Origin: Pseudodesulfovibrio sediminis
Lineage (GTDB): Bacteria; Desulfobacterota; Desulfovibrionia; Desulfovibrionales; Desulfovibrionaceae
DNA length: 64,000 nt
Reading direction: 5' to 3'
Assembly: GCF_020886695.1 (NCBI RefSeq)
Contig: NZ_AP024485.1
Coordinates: 1,559,001 to 1,623,000, forward strand
This document shows, in pieces, positions 17,920 to 25,532 of the stretch; within the stretch, counting starts at the first letter, position 1, and each line of letters starts with the position of its first letter. Made by a program: the position numbers and the translations under genes. Below the pieces are notes generated by a model. It did not search any database, was not told the DNA's origin, and was given only the letters and a program-made list of their open reading frames with translations.

Positions 17920-19605
17920 ATGGCACCCCATTTCAAGCGCGATAAAGACGATGACTGGTTCCTGCCCAAGGACGTTCAGGACCAACTCACCAAAACCTTC
18001 AAGGACCTCAAGGATGACGTGATACTTGAGGTCTTTACCCAGCCCGGAGTCAACGACGAATTTTCCGACTATACGGTCAAGTTCTGTACTGATCTGGCCC
18101 GACTGACAGACAAGATCACTGTGCGCGAGTTTGCAATCCCCTCGGCCAGAGCCGACGAGCTCGGGGTCACGGCCTCGCCGACCCTGTGCATCAACCCGGA
18201 TGAATACCACATCCGCTTCCTTGGCGCGCCCCTTGGCGAGGAAGGCAAGGCGTTCATTACCGCCATCATGCTCGTCTCTCTCAAGATGAGCGCATTGTCC
18301 GAGACCTCTGCCCCCATCATCGAGGCACTACACGACAAACGACTGATTCAGGTATTTGTCTCGCCCACGTGCCCATACTGCCCCGGGCAAGCGATGAACG
18401 CCATCAAATGCGCCATTGCCAAGCCTGATCTGGTTACGGCCGAATGCATCGAAATGAACGAAAACCCCGAACTCACGGAGCACTATAACGTCGGCAGCGT
18501 TCCGCACACCGTTATCAACGAAGGCGCGCACGAGGCCCTCGGCCTCCTGCCCGAAGAGCGCTTCGCGGTGGAGCTGGTGTATCTCAAATCCGCCGAGGAG
18601 CTGCTCAAGGAAGGTGCTCTGCCCGGTCAGGAAGGAGACAAAGCCCCCAAGGGGTTCGGCACCATCGAACCCGGCGAAGTGGACCTGGTCATCATCGGCG
18701 CAGGCCCGGCCGGTCTGACAGCCGGTATCTATGCCGTTCGCGCCGGTCTCAAGGCCGTGGTGCTGGAAAAAAGCATTATCGGCGGCCAGGTGGCACTCAC
18801 CCCCGTTGTGGAGAACTACCCCGGTTTTGCCACCGTACCGGGCAAGCAGCTCATGGACATCATGAGCGAGCACGCCCGCGAATACGTCCCTGTCCATGAA
18901 GGCGAGGGGGTGGAGTCCATTGAGATGGGCGACATCGAAAACGATGAAACCATCACCGTGACCACCACGCGCGGCGTCTACTCCACAAAAGCGATCATCC
19001 TTGTCACCGGGGCCAGTTACCGCAAGCTCGGTGCCAAGGGCGAAGACACCTATTTCGGACGCGGCATCAACTACTGCGCTTCCTGTGACGGCTACCTGTA
19101 TAAAGGCAAATCCGTGGCCATCATCGGCGGCGGCAATACCGCCCTGACCGACGCCCTCCACCTCAAGAACCTTGGCGTGGAGGTGACGCTCATCCACCGC
19201 CGCGACACCTTCCGCGCCCAGCAGCCGCTTGTGGACTCGGTCGAGCGCGAAGGCATCGCGGTCCTCTGGGACACGGTGGTCGATGAAATACAGGGCAATG
19301 ACCAGCGCGTGACCAATCTCAAAATACGCAACCTCAAGACCAAAGCTGTCACCGACCTGCCAGTGGACGGTGCGTTCGTGGCCATCGGCCAGGAACCTGC
19401 CACGGAGCTGGCCCTCTCCATGGGCGTGGAACTCAAGCCCGACGGCTTCGTCAAGGTCGGCCCGGACATGCGGACCAACGTTCCCCGCGTCTACGCCGCT
19501 GGCGACCTTGTCGGCGGCCTGCAACAGATCGTCACCGCCATAGGTGAAGGCTCCATAGCGGCCATGTCCGCCTTCGAAGATATCGCACATCCTTATTGGA
19601 AATAA
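17920..19605 (+). CDS. Thioredoxin-reductase-like flavoprotein with N-terminal disulfide domain
   Basis: 561 residues, AhpF-like length. The N-terminal part (about 1-235) looks like two thioredoxin folds; the second carries CPYC (C151/C154). The C-terminal part is an FAD/NAD(P)H module with GAGPAGLTAGIY (about 258), the redox CASCD pair (C386/C389), and the second nucleotide motif GGGNTAL. It ends with the FAD-site signature YAAGDLVGG. It should reduce an internal disulfide domain with NAD(P)H and pass electrons on to a peroxidase or protein disulfides. No AhpC lies nearby. It starts at AACGAGG-ATG 87 bases after the cyclase. Confidence 0.88.
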   Translation: MAPHFKRDKDDDWFLPKDVQDQLTKTFKDLKDDVILEVFTQPGVNDEFSDYTVKFCTDLARLTDKITVREFAIPSARADELGVTASPTLCINPDEYHIRFLGAPLGEEGKAFITAIMLVSLKMSALSETSAPIIEALHDKRLIQVFVSPTCPYCPGQAMNAIKCAIAKPDLVTAECIEMNENPELTEHYNVGSVPHTVINEGAHEALGLLPEERFAVELVYLKSAEELLKEGALPGQEGDKAPKGFGTIEPGEVDLVIIGAGPAGLTAGIYAVRAGLKAVVLEKSIIGGQVALTPVVENYPGFATVPGKQLMDIMSEHAREYVPVHEGEGVESIEMGDIENDETITVTTTRGVYSTKAIILVTGASYRKLGAKGEDTYFGRGINYCASCDGYLYKGKSVAIIGGGNTALTDALHLKNLGVEVTLIHRRDTFRAQQPLVDSVEREGIAVLWDTVVDEIQGNDQRVTNLKIRNLKTKAVTDLPVDGAFVAIGQEPATELALSMGVELKPDGFVKVGPDMRTNVPRVYAAGDLVGGLQQIVTAIGEGSIAAMSAFEDIAHPYWK

Positions 19606-19829
19606 GCACATCCCCGACTGGATGACGGGGAGGAAGCACCTTCTTCAACAGGTGAATTCCTCTCCGTCTTCAGGCCATCATCCCCCTTTTTACGAGACCA
19701 TGCAGTCCCTCTATGCAGGGGCCAAGACAGGGCGGCAACAGGCTGTCAGGCAGCCTTTCATTCCCTTTGCGCAGCACCGATGACCCCACTGCCGGAACCC
19801 TCGGATATCCACTTTGATATCGCCTTTGC
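19606..19829 (+). other. Intergenic region with small hairpins, no gene seen
   Basis: No convincing reading frame or RNA gene. CCCCG-N9-CGGGG (about 19613-19631) just after the flavoprotein stop and AGGCTG-TCAGG-CAGCCT (19740-19756) followed by TTCATT are short hairpins that could act as weak terminators. Confidence 0.4.
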
Positions 19830-19915
19830 TTGACACTATTCTTGGGGGCGTGCTAGCTCTGAAACTCTTGAGTGACTATCGGTCACTTTTTGACCGCGAG
19901 TCACAATGCGACCGA
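19830..19915 (+). promoter_or_regulatory. Promoter and operator region of the TetR gene
   Basis: TTGACA at 19830 with a poor -10 (TGCTAGCTC, about 19851). Downstream are overlapping inverted repeats: GTGAC-N5-GTCAC (19872-19886) and CGGTCA-N5-TGACCG (19880-19896), with a further GAGTCAC and GCGACCG half site. This cluster before a TetR gene is a likely autoregulatory site and might also control the TRAP genes downstream. Confidence 0.5.
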
Positions 19916-19955
19916 AAGTCATTCAGCATTCATATTCTAACAGAAAAAGTGTAAC

Positions 19956-20549
19956 ATGGCGAAAAAACAACAGGAAAAATCACAACAAACCATGAACGAG
20001 CTCATGGCTTCGGCCATTGAATTGTTCGGTTCAAAAGGGTTTTCCTCCACTTCCGTAGCCGAAATCACCGACAATGCAGGGTACGCCAAAGGCAGCTTTT
20101 ACCGTCACTGGAATTCCAAGGACGAACTGTTTCTCCAGATCGTTGAGCAGAAGTTCAAGCAGTACCGCGCCACCCGTCATGACAGGATACGCGAGGCCGA
20201 GAATCTGGAGCAGGCCATGCACATCATCTGGGATTTTCTGGAGACCATCGTGTCCGACAAGGACTGGTCTGCCATCTTCCTAGAATTCACGGTCTATTCC
20301 GCTACCAACGAATCCCTGCGCAAGATCTTGAACCAGTCCGACTACCGCCTGTCCAACAAGGTGTTTGCCGATCTGGTCCGCGACCACCTGGAGACGGATT
20401 TTCCGCCGGAAAAAATCGGCGCGCTGAACACGGCGTTATTCGAAGGCTACCTCATTCACAGCGCGCTGGGCACGCAGGTGCTCTCCTTTACCGATGTGCG
20501 CAAAACCGCCGTCGCCATGGCCCTGCACAATGGAACCAGACAGGACTGA
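19956..20549 (+). CDS. TetR-family transcriptional regulator
   Basis: 197 residues. The N-terminal helix-turn-helix (about 12-60: ASAIELFGSKGFSSTSVAEI, YAKGSFYRHW) is typical TetR; the C-terminal domain would bind a ligand that is not identifiable. It lies 51 bases upstream of, and in the same direction as, the TRAP transporter genes, suggesting control of substrate uptake. The cluster of inverted repeats upstream is its likely operator. Confidence 0.88.
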   Translation: MAKKQQEKSQQTMNELMASAIELFGSKGFSSTSVAEITDNAGYAKGSFYRHWNSKDELFLQIVEQKFKQYRATRHDRIREAENLEQAMHIIWDFLETIVSDKDWSAIFLEFTVYSATNESLRKILNQSDYRLSNKVFADLVRDHLETDFPPEKIGALNTALFEGYLIHSALGTQVLSFTDVRKTAVAMALHNGTRQD

Positions 20550-20600
20550 GCCGAATCACGTCCTGTTCCCTATATCAATTTCAATCAAGCGAGAACGAAC

Positions 20601-21608
20601 ATGAAAAAACACCTACTCACACTAGCCGCACTGTTTCTGCTGACTCTGGGGCTATCCTCAATGGCCAGCGCCGAATCCGTCCGCCTCTCCTACTCCAGTT
20701 TTTTCCCGCCCACCCACATCCAGTCCAGACTGGCCGAGCAGTGGTGCAATGAAGTGGAACTGCGCACGGGCAAGGATGTCATCATCGACTTCTACCCCGG
20801 TAGCACTCTGACCAAGGCAAAACAAACCTACGACGGCGTGGTCGAAGGCATCTCCGACATCGGACAATCCGCACTGGCCTACTCGCGCGGCCGGTTCCCG
20901 GTCATGGCCGCCGTCGACCTGCCCATGGGCTACCAGACCGGCGTCCAGGCCACTCGCGTTGCCAACGCGGTGTACACCGAGTTCAACCCCGCAGAATTCA
21001 ATGATGTAAAAGTCCTGTACTTCCACGCCCACGGTCCCGGCCTGCTCTTCACCACGGAAAAACCGGTCAAGACCATGGCAGACCTCAAGGGCCTGAAAAT
21101 CCGCTCCACCGGCAACTCCGCAAAGCTGATCAAGGCCCTGGGCGGCACGCCTGTGGCACAGCCCATGCCCTCCGCATACCAGTCCCTGCAAAAGGGCGTG
21201 GTAGACGGTTCCGTTCACCCCATGGAGTCCAACAAAGGCTGGAAGCTGGGCGAAGTGGTCAGGCACTGCACCATGACCGTCCCGGTCGGCTACACCACCA
21301 CCTTCTTCGTGGTCATCAACAAGGACAAATGGGACGAGATCTCTCCCAAGAGCCAGGAAATCATCGAGCAGATCAACAAGGAATGGTCCGTCAAGCACGG
21401 CCAGGCCTGGGATGAATCCGACAAGGTCGGCAAGGAATTCCTGCAGAAGCAGGGTGGCGACTTCACCGAACTCGATGCCGCCGAAGCCGCCAAGTGGGTT
21501 GAAGCCGCACAGCCTGTCCTCGAAGCGTATGAGCAGGGCGAAGGCAAGAAAGTGGACGGCAAGAAAGTGGTCGAATTCATCAAGGCTGAAATGACAAAAA
21601 GTCCATAG
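20601..21608 (+). CDS. TRAP transporter periplasmic binding protein (first of two)
   Basis: 335 residues with a Sec signal peptide (cleaved near ASA, about residue 24). DctP family: FPPTHIQSRLAEQWCNEVE at the start of the mature part, and the substrate-carboxylate arginine region LKIRSTGNSAK. It captures an organic acid in the periplasm for the DctQM permease. It is highly similar to the next gene along its whole length (SRGRFPVMAAVDLP shared exactly), so the two arose by tandem duplication. A hairpin follows its stop. Confidence 0.9.
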   Translation: MKKHLLTLAALFLLTLGLSSMASAESVRLSYSSFFPPTHIQSRLAEQWCNEVELRTGKDVIIDFYPGSTLTKAKQTYDGVVEGISDIGQSALAYSRGRFPVMAAVDLPMGYQTGVQATRVANAVYTEFNPAEFNDVKVLYFHAHGPGLLFTTEKPVKTMADLKGLKIRSTGNSAKLIKALGGTPVAQPMPSAYQSLQKGVVDGSVHPMESNKGWKLGEVVRHCTMTVPVGYTTTFFVVINKDKWDEISPKSQEIIEQINKEWSVKHGQAWDESDKVGKEFLQKQGGDFTELDAAEAAKWVEAAQPVLEAYEQGEGKKVDGKKVVEFIKAEMTKSP

Positions 21609-21614
21609 GGGACT

Positions 21615-21647
21615 TGCCCCTGTGCGTCATGCGGCGTGACAGGGGCA
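21615..21647 (+). terminator. Hairpin between the two binding-protein genes
   Basis: TGCCCCTGT (21615) pairs with ACAGGGGCA (21639), loop 15 bases, followed by TTGTATATA. Without a clear T-run it may stabilise or attenuate the messenger rather than stop it fully. Confidence 0.45.
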
Positions 21648-21708
21648 TTGTATATATGGGTGGGGCTGGCGGCCCCTCCTCGGAACACAGTACTCTTTCG
21701 GAGGGAAC

Positions 21709-22707
21709 ATGAGAAAACTTCTGGCAACAATTCTGGTCGCAGCCGTTATCTGCGTCGCTCTGCCCACCCTGGGCCAGGCCGAAACCAAACTGACCTACTC
21801 CAACTTCTTCCCACCCACCAACCACCAGTCAAAACTGGCTGAAGAGTGGTGCAAGGAAGTGGAGAAGCGGACCGGCGGCAAGGTCGTTGTGGAATACTAC
21901 CCCGGCGGCACACTGACCAAGGCCAAACAATGCTATGACGGTGTTGTCGAAGGCATGTCCGACATCGGCATGTCCTGTCTCGCTTACTCCCGTGGCCGCT
22001 TCCCGGTCATGGCCGCCGTAGACCTCCCTCTGGGATACAAGACCGCAGCCCAGGCAACACACACCGCCAACGCCGTGTACGAACACTTCAAACCGGCAGA
22101 GCTGTCCGACGTCGAGGTCATGTACTTCAACGGACACGGTCCCGGGCTGCTCTTCACGGTCAACAAACCGATCACGACTCTGGAAGACATCAAGGGTGAA
22201 AAAATCCGTGCAACCGGCAACTCCGCAAAGCTTGTGGCTGCGCTGGGCGGCACCCCCGTGGCCAAGCCCATGCCGGAGAACTACCAGCTCCTGCAAAAAG
22301 GCGTGGTGGACGGCAGTATGCACCCCATTGAGTCCAACAAGTCCTTCAAGCTGGGTGAAGTCTGCAAGTTCGGCACCGACTCCTTTGACGTTGCCTACAC
22401 CACGGTCTTCTTCATCGTCATGAACAAGGACAAGTGGGCATCCATTGATCCCGCTTCCCAGCAGATCATCCGCGAGATCAATAAAGAATGGGCGGAAAAG
22501 CACGCTGCCGCCTGGGACGAAGCCGACACCAACGGCCGCCAGTTCTTCTTGGACCAGGGAGGCAAGATCGTCGAACTCACCCCTGAAGAATCCGCCAAAT
22601 GGGTCAAGGCCGCACAGCCTGTTCTGGACAGTTATGTCGCTGACACCTCCAAGAAGGGCCTTGACGGCAAGGCAGTCCTGGAGTTCACTCAGTCCACCCT
22701 GAAATAA
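21709..22707 (+). CDS. TRAP transporter periplasmic binding protein (second of two)
   Basis: 332 residues with Sec signal (cleaved near GQA). DctP family, paralogous to the upstream gene throughout; the arginine region is EKIRATGNSAK. The mature part starts ETKLTYSNFFPP. Minor differences (CYDGVVEGMS versus TYDGVVEGIS and the C-terminus) suggest a related but different ligand range or affinity. A strong terminator follows, placing the two binding proteins on a shorter, more abundant messenger than the permease. Confidence 0.9.
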   Translation: MRKLLATILVAAVICVALPTLGQAETKLTYSNFFPPTNHQSKLAEEWCKEVEKRTGGKVVVEYYPGGTLTKAKQCYDGVVEGMSDIGMSCLAYSRGRFPVMAAVDLPLGYKTAAQATHTANAVYEHFKPAELSDVEVMYFNGHGPGLLFTVNKPITTLEDIKGEKIRATGNSAKLVAALGGTPVAKPMPENYQLLQKGVVDGSMHPIESNKSFKLGEVCKFGTDSFDVAYTTVFFIVMNKDKWASIDPASQQIIREINKEWAEKHAAAWDEADTNGRQFFLDQGGKIVELTPEESAKWVKAAQPVLDSYVADTSKKGLDGKAVLEFTQSTLK

Positions 22708-22718
22708 CATTGAAATTG

Positions 22719-22753
22719 AAGCAGGGCAGGCAGTACCGCCTGCCCTGCTTTTG
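22719..22753 (+). terminator. Intra-operon terminator between binding protein and permease genes
   Basis: Perfect 13-bp stem AAGCAGGGCAGGC / GCCTGCCCTGCTT with a 6-base loop and TTTTG at the end. Partial read-through would lower permease expression relative to the binding proteins. Confidence 0.8.
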
Positions 22754-22771
22754 TCACAAGGATCAGTAGAA

Positions 22772-23260
22772 ATGGAAAAACGGAAAAAGGGCATCCTCGG
22801 CATGACCGAGAAGACCATGCGGATAATCGCCGCGTGCAGCCTGTTTGCCATGGCCCTCATGACCGGCGCTGATGTCGCCATGCGAGGGCTTTTCAACACC
22901 CCCATTTTCGGATGCGAAGAGATCGTCTCCATCCTCGGCGTCATAGCCGTTGGATTCGCCCTGCCCTACACCCATTTTCAACGCAGCCATATCGGTGTGG
23001 AAATTTTTGTTCGCAAACTTTCAAAAGGCCCCCGCCGCATACTCAAGTTCATGACGAACCTGTGTACGCTCTTTCTGGTGGGCGTCATCACCTGGCGCAT
23101 GTTCCTCTATGCGCAGACGCTGGGTGAATCAGGCGAAGTCTCCATGAATCTGGAACTTCCCGAATACCTCGTTGTCTATGTGCTTTCCTTCGGCTTTTCC
23201 ATATACGCCCTTTGTCTCGCTAAAGACATCGTCAAATTTTTCACCGGAAACGAGGCGTAA
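22772..23260 (+). CDS. TRAP transporter small membrane subunit DctQ
   Basis: 162 residues, four predicted membrane helices, as expected of the small TRAP subunit. The ATG at 22772 is preferred with AAGGA upstream; a TTG 21 bases earlier lies inside the terminator hairpin. It ends with TAA one base before the DctM start, so the two subunits are coupled. The family assists the large permease and contacts the binding protein. Confidence 0.85.
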   Translation: MEKRKKGILGMTEKTMRIIAACSLFAMALMTGADVAMRGLFNTPIFGCEEIVSILGVIAVGFALPYTHFQRSHIGVEIFVRKLSKGPRRILKFMTNLCTLFLVGVITWRMFLYAQTLGESGEVSMNLELPEYLVVYVLSFGFSIYALCLAKDIVKFFTGNEA

Positions 23261-23261
23261 T

Positions 23262-24575
23262 ATGGACCCGACCACTGCCGGAATCATCGGCATCACCCTC
23301 ATGGTTCTTCTGTTCATGACCCGCATGCCTGTCGCGTTCGTCATGATGCTCGTGGGTTTCATCGGCTTCTCGCTCCTGACCTCTTGGAAAGGCGGCCTGA
23401 ACCTCATGTCGCGTAATGTCTACGACTCCTTTGCGGCCTATGAGCTGTCCACCATCCCGCTGTTCATTCTCATGGGGCAGATCGCCTTCAACTGCGGTAT
23501 TTCAAAACGACTCTACAACACGGCCTATCATTTCCTGGGGGACATACGAGGCGGCCTGGCCATGGCCACGGTCTCGGCCTGCACCGCGTTCGGCGCGGTG
23601 TGCGGGTCCAGCCCGGCCACGGCAGCAACCATGTCCACCGTGGGCATCCCGGAAATGAAACGCTACGGCTACGCCAACTCCCTGGCCACCGCATCCGTGG
23701 CCTCAGGTGGCGGACTGGGCATGATCATGCCCCCTTCCGTGGTACTCATCATCTATGGCGTGCTGACGGAGCAATCCATCGGCGCATTATTCGTGTCCGG
23801 CATCTTCCCCGCCCTGCTCCTGACCGCCCTGTTCATCATCGGTATCTACATTCAATGCCGCCTGAACCCGGCGCTCGGTCCCAAGGGGGATTCCTTCACC
23901 TGGAAGGAAAAGCTCAAATCCACGATCAACCTCATTGATACGCTGATCATCTTCGTGCTGGTCATCGGCGGTATCTTCAAGGGCTGGTTTACCCCCACGG
24001 AAGCGGCCTCCATCGGCGTCATCGGCGTGCTCACCCTGGCTGTCATAAAACGGCAGCTCTCGTGGCAGGCGTTCGTCAACTCTCTGTACGAGACCCTGCG
24101 CACGTCCTGCATGGTGCTTGTGCTCATCGCGGGTGCGGTGGTCTTCGGCAAGTTCCTGGCCGTGACGCGTATCCCCTTTGATCTGGCAAACGCGGTCGGA
24201 TCTATGGACCTGCCCCCGTTCGCCATCATGGCCGCCATCATCGCCATCTACTTCATCGGCGGCTGTTTCATGGATTCACTGGCACTGATCATGCTGACCA
24301 TTCCGGTCTTTTTCCCGGTAGTCACAAACATGGGGTACGACCCCATCTGGTTCGGCATCATCATCGTGCTGGTCACGGAGATGGGCGTCATCACACCGCC
24401 CGTGGGCATCAACGTGTACGTGGTCTACGGAATGTGCCAGAAGATAGCGCCGGATGTAACGCTGGAAGACGTGTTCAAAGGGATCATGCCCTTCATGTTG
24501 TCCATCATCATCGGCATCGCCCTGCTCTTCATCTTCCCGCAGATCATCCTGTTCCTGCCCGGTCTGATGTACTAG
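23262..24575 (+). CDS. TRAP transporter large permease DctM
   Basis: 437 residues from the ATG at 23262, the usual length for DctM. Around 12 membrane segments; family-type sequences FGAVCGSSPATAATM, MIMPPSVVLIIYG and VVTEMGVITPPVGIN are visible. It forms the Na+ or H+ driven path for the ligand delivered by DctP. The substrate cannot be told from sequence alone; C4-dicarboxylates, other carboxylates or sulfonates are all possible in sulfate reducers. Confidence 0.92.
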   Translation: MDPTTAGIIGITLMVLLFMTRMPVAFVMMLVGFIGFSLLTSWKGGLNLMSRNVYDSFAAYELSTIPLFILMGQIAFNCGISKRLYNTAYHFLGDIRGGLAMATVSACTAFGAVCGSSPATAATMSTVGIPEMKRYGYANSLATASVASGGGLGMIMPPSVVLIIYGVLTEQSIGALFVSGIFPALLLTALFIIGIYIQCRLNPALGPKGDSFTWKEKLKSTINLIDTLIIFVLVIGGIFKGWFTPTEAASIGVIGVLTLAVIKRQLSWQAFVNSLYETLRTSCMVLVLIAGAVVFGKFLAVTRIPFDLANAVGSMDLPPFAIMAAIIAIYFIGGCFMDSLALIMLTIPVFFPVVTNMGYDPIWFGIIIVLVTEMGVITPPVGINVYVVYGMCQKIAPDVTLEDVFKGIMPFMLSIIIGIALLFIFPQIILFLPGLMY

Positions 24576-24599
24576 CGCACAGCCACACACAAAAAACCA

Positions 24600-24632
24600 A
24601 GGCCCCGGAATCCGTTCCGGGGCCTCTTTTTT
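24600..24632 (+). terminator. Intrinsic terminator of the TRAP operon
   Basis: Perfect 11-bp stem AGGCCCCGGAA / TTCCGGGGCCT with a TCCG tetraloop, then CTTTTTTG. Confidence 0.92.
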
Positions 24633-24673
24633 GATAACAACATATCAATCGGACAGGGTGACCATCCGGCAAA

Positions 24674-25483
24674 TCAATGACTTGTTTTGACAAAACCATA
24701 TTCCTTGATCAGCGTCGCATACATGCCGTTTTGCCTTATGGCATCCAGACCGGCATTAAACTGGCCGCGCAAGGAATCACTCCGAAACGACAGATGCCTG
24801 GGGGCAGGGGGAAAGACAGGAAAAAACACCACCTGCTGCTCCATGCCCAACGCAGCAGCCTGTTGTGAATTCTCCAGATACTGGCGCCAATAGAGAAAAA
24901 TCCGTTTGTCCGCGATCACCACATCGACCCGTTTGCTATAGAGCAGTCGAACCTGTAGCGCCTGGTCCGCAATTTCAGAGTAGTTTGCATTGGTCGCTGC
25001 CATGGCTGCATACTCCGGGCCGAGGTATTTACTGGCGTTGTTGAATCCGAGAACCCGCAGTTTTTTCAGATCGTCGATCTGTATGATGCGAACGTCTCTG
25101 TCTGCCAGGGCAATGGCATAGTTATGGTATTTGAGCGTGACCTCCGAATCAAAGGCAACAACGGCGGCTTCCGATTTCACGTCATAGGCGACGTTCGCGG
25201 CAATGGCATCGACCCGCCCTTCGTTCAGGGCAAGAGGCAGTCGCAGATTGGGCAGGTAAGAGAACTCGACATCATGCCCCACGGCTTTGAACGCCTCTCT
25301 GATGATCTCTACCTCAAGACCGCTCTGCGTCTCCCTGATCACATACGGAGGCATGGAATACCCCACCCCGACGAGTACTGTTTCAGCACGGCACGGCGGA
25401 ACAATCAGCAATATTGGCAACATGGCCAGGAGCACTATGCTAAGTTTATTTTTCTGCAACACAGACTCTCTATAGACAAACAT
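24674..25483 (-). CDS. Periplasmic solute-binding protein, family 3 type
   Basis: 269 residues. Start at 25483 with GGAG 8 bases upstream; an earlier TTG is less likely. Signal peptide ends near CRA. The mature part (VLVGVGYSMPPYVI...) is the SBP_bac_3 fold used by polar amino-acid transporters and by sensor kinases. No ABC permease or ATPase lies beside it, so it works with a distant transporter or as a sensory input. It is convergent with the TRAP operon. Confidence 0.8.
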   Translation of the reverse strand: MFVYRESVLQKNKLSIVLLAMLPILLIVPPCRAETVLVGVGYSMPPYVIRETQSGLEVEIIREAFKAVGHDVEFSYLPNLRLPLALNEGRVDAIAANVAYDVKSEAAVVAFDSEVTLKYHNYAIALADRDVRIIQIDDLKKLRVLGFNNASKYLGPEYAAMAATNANYSEIADQALQVRLLYSKRVDVVIADKRIFLYWRQYLENSQQAAALGMEQQVVFFPVFPPAPRHLSFRSDSLRGQFNAGLDAIRQNGMYATLIKEYGFVKTSH

Positions 25484-25532
25484 GCCAGTATCTCCAACCT
25501 GCAAGAAAAAATAATAACATGTTCAGAAAAAA

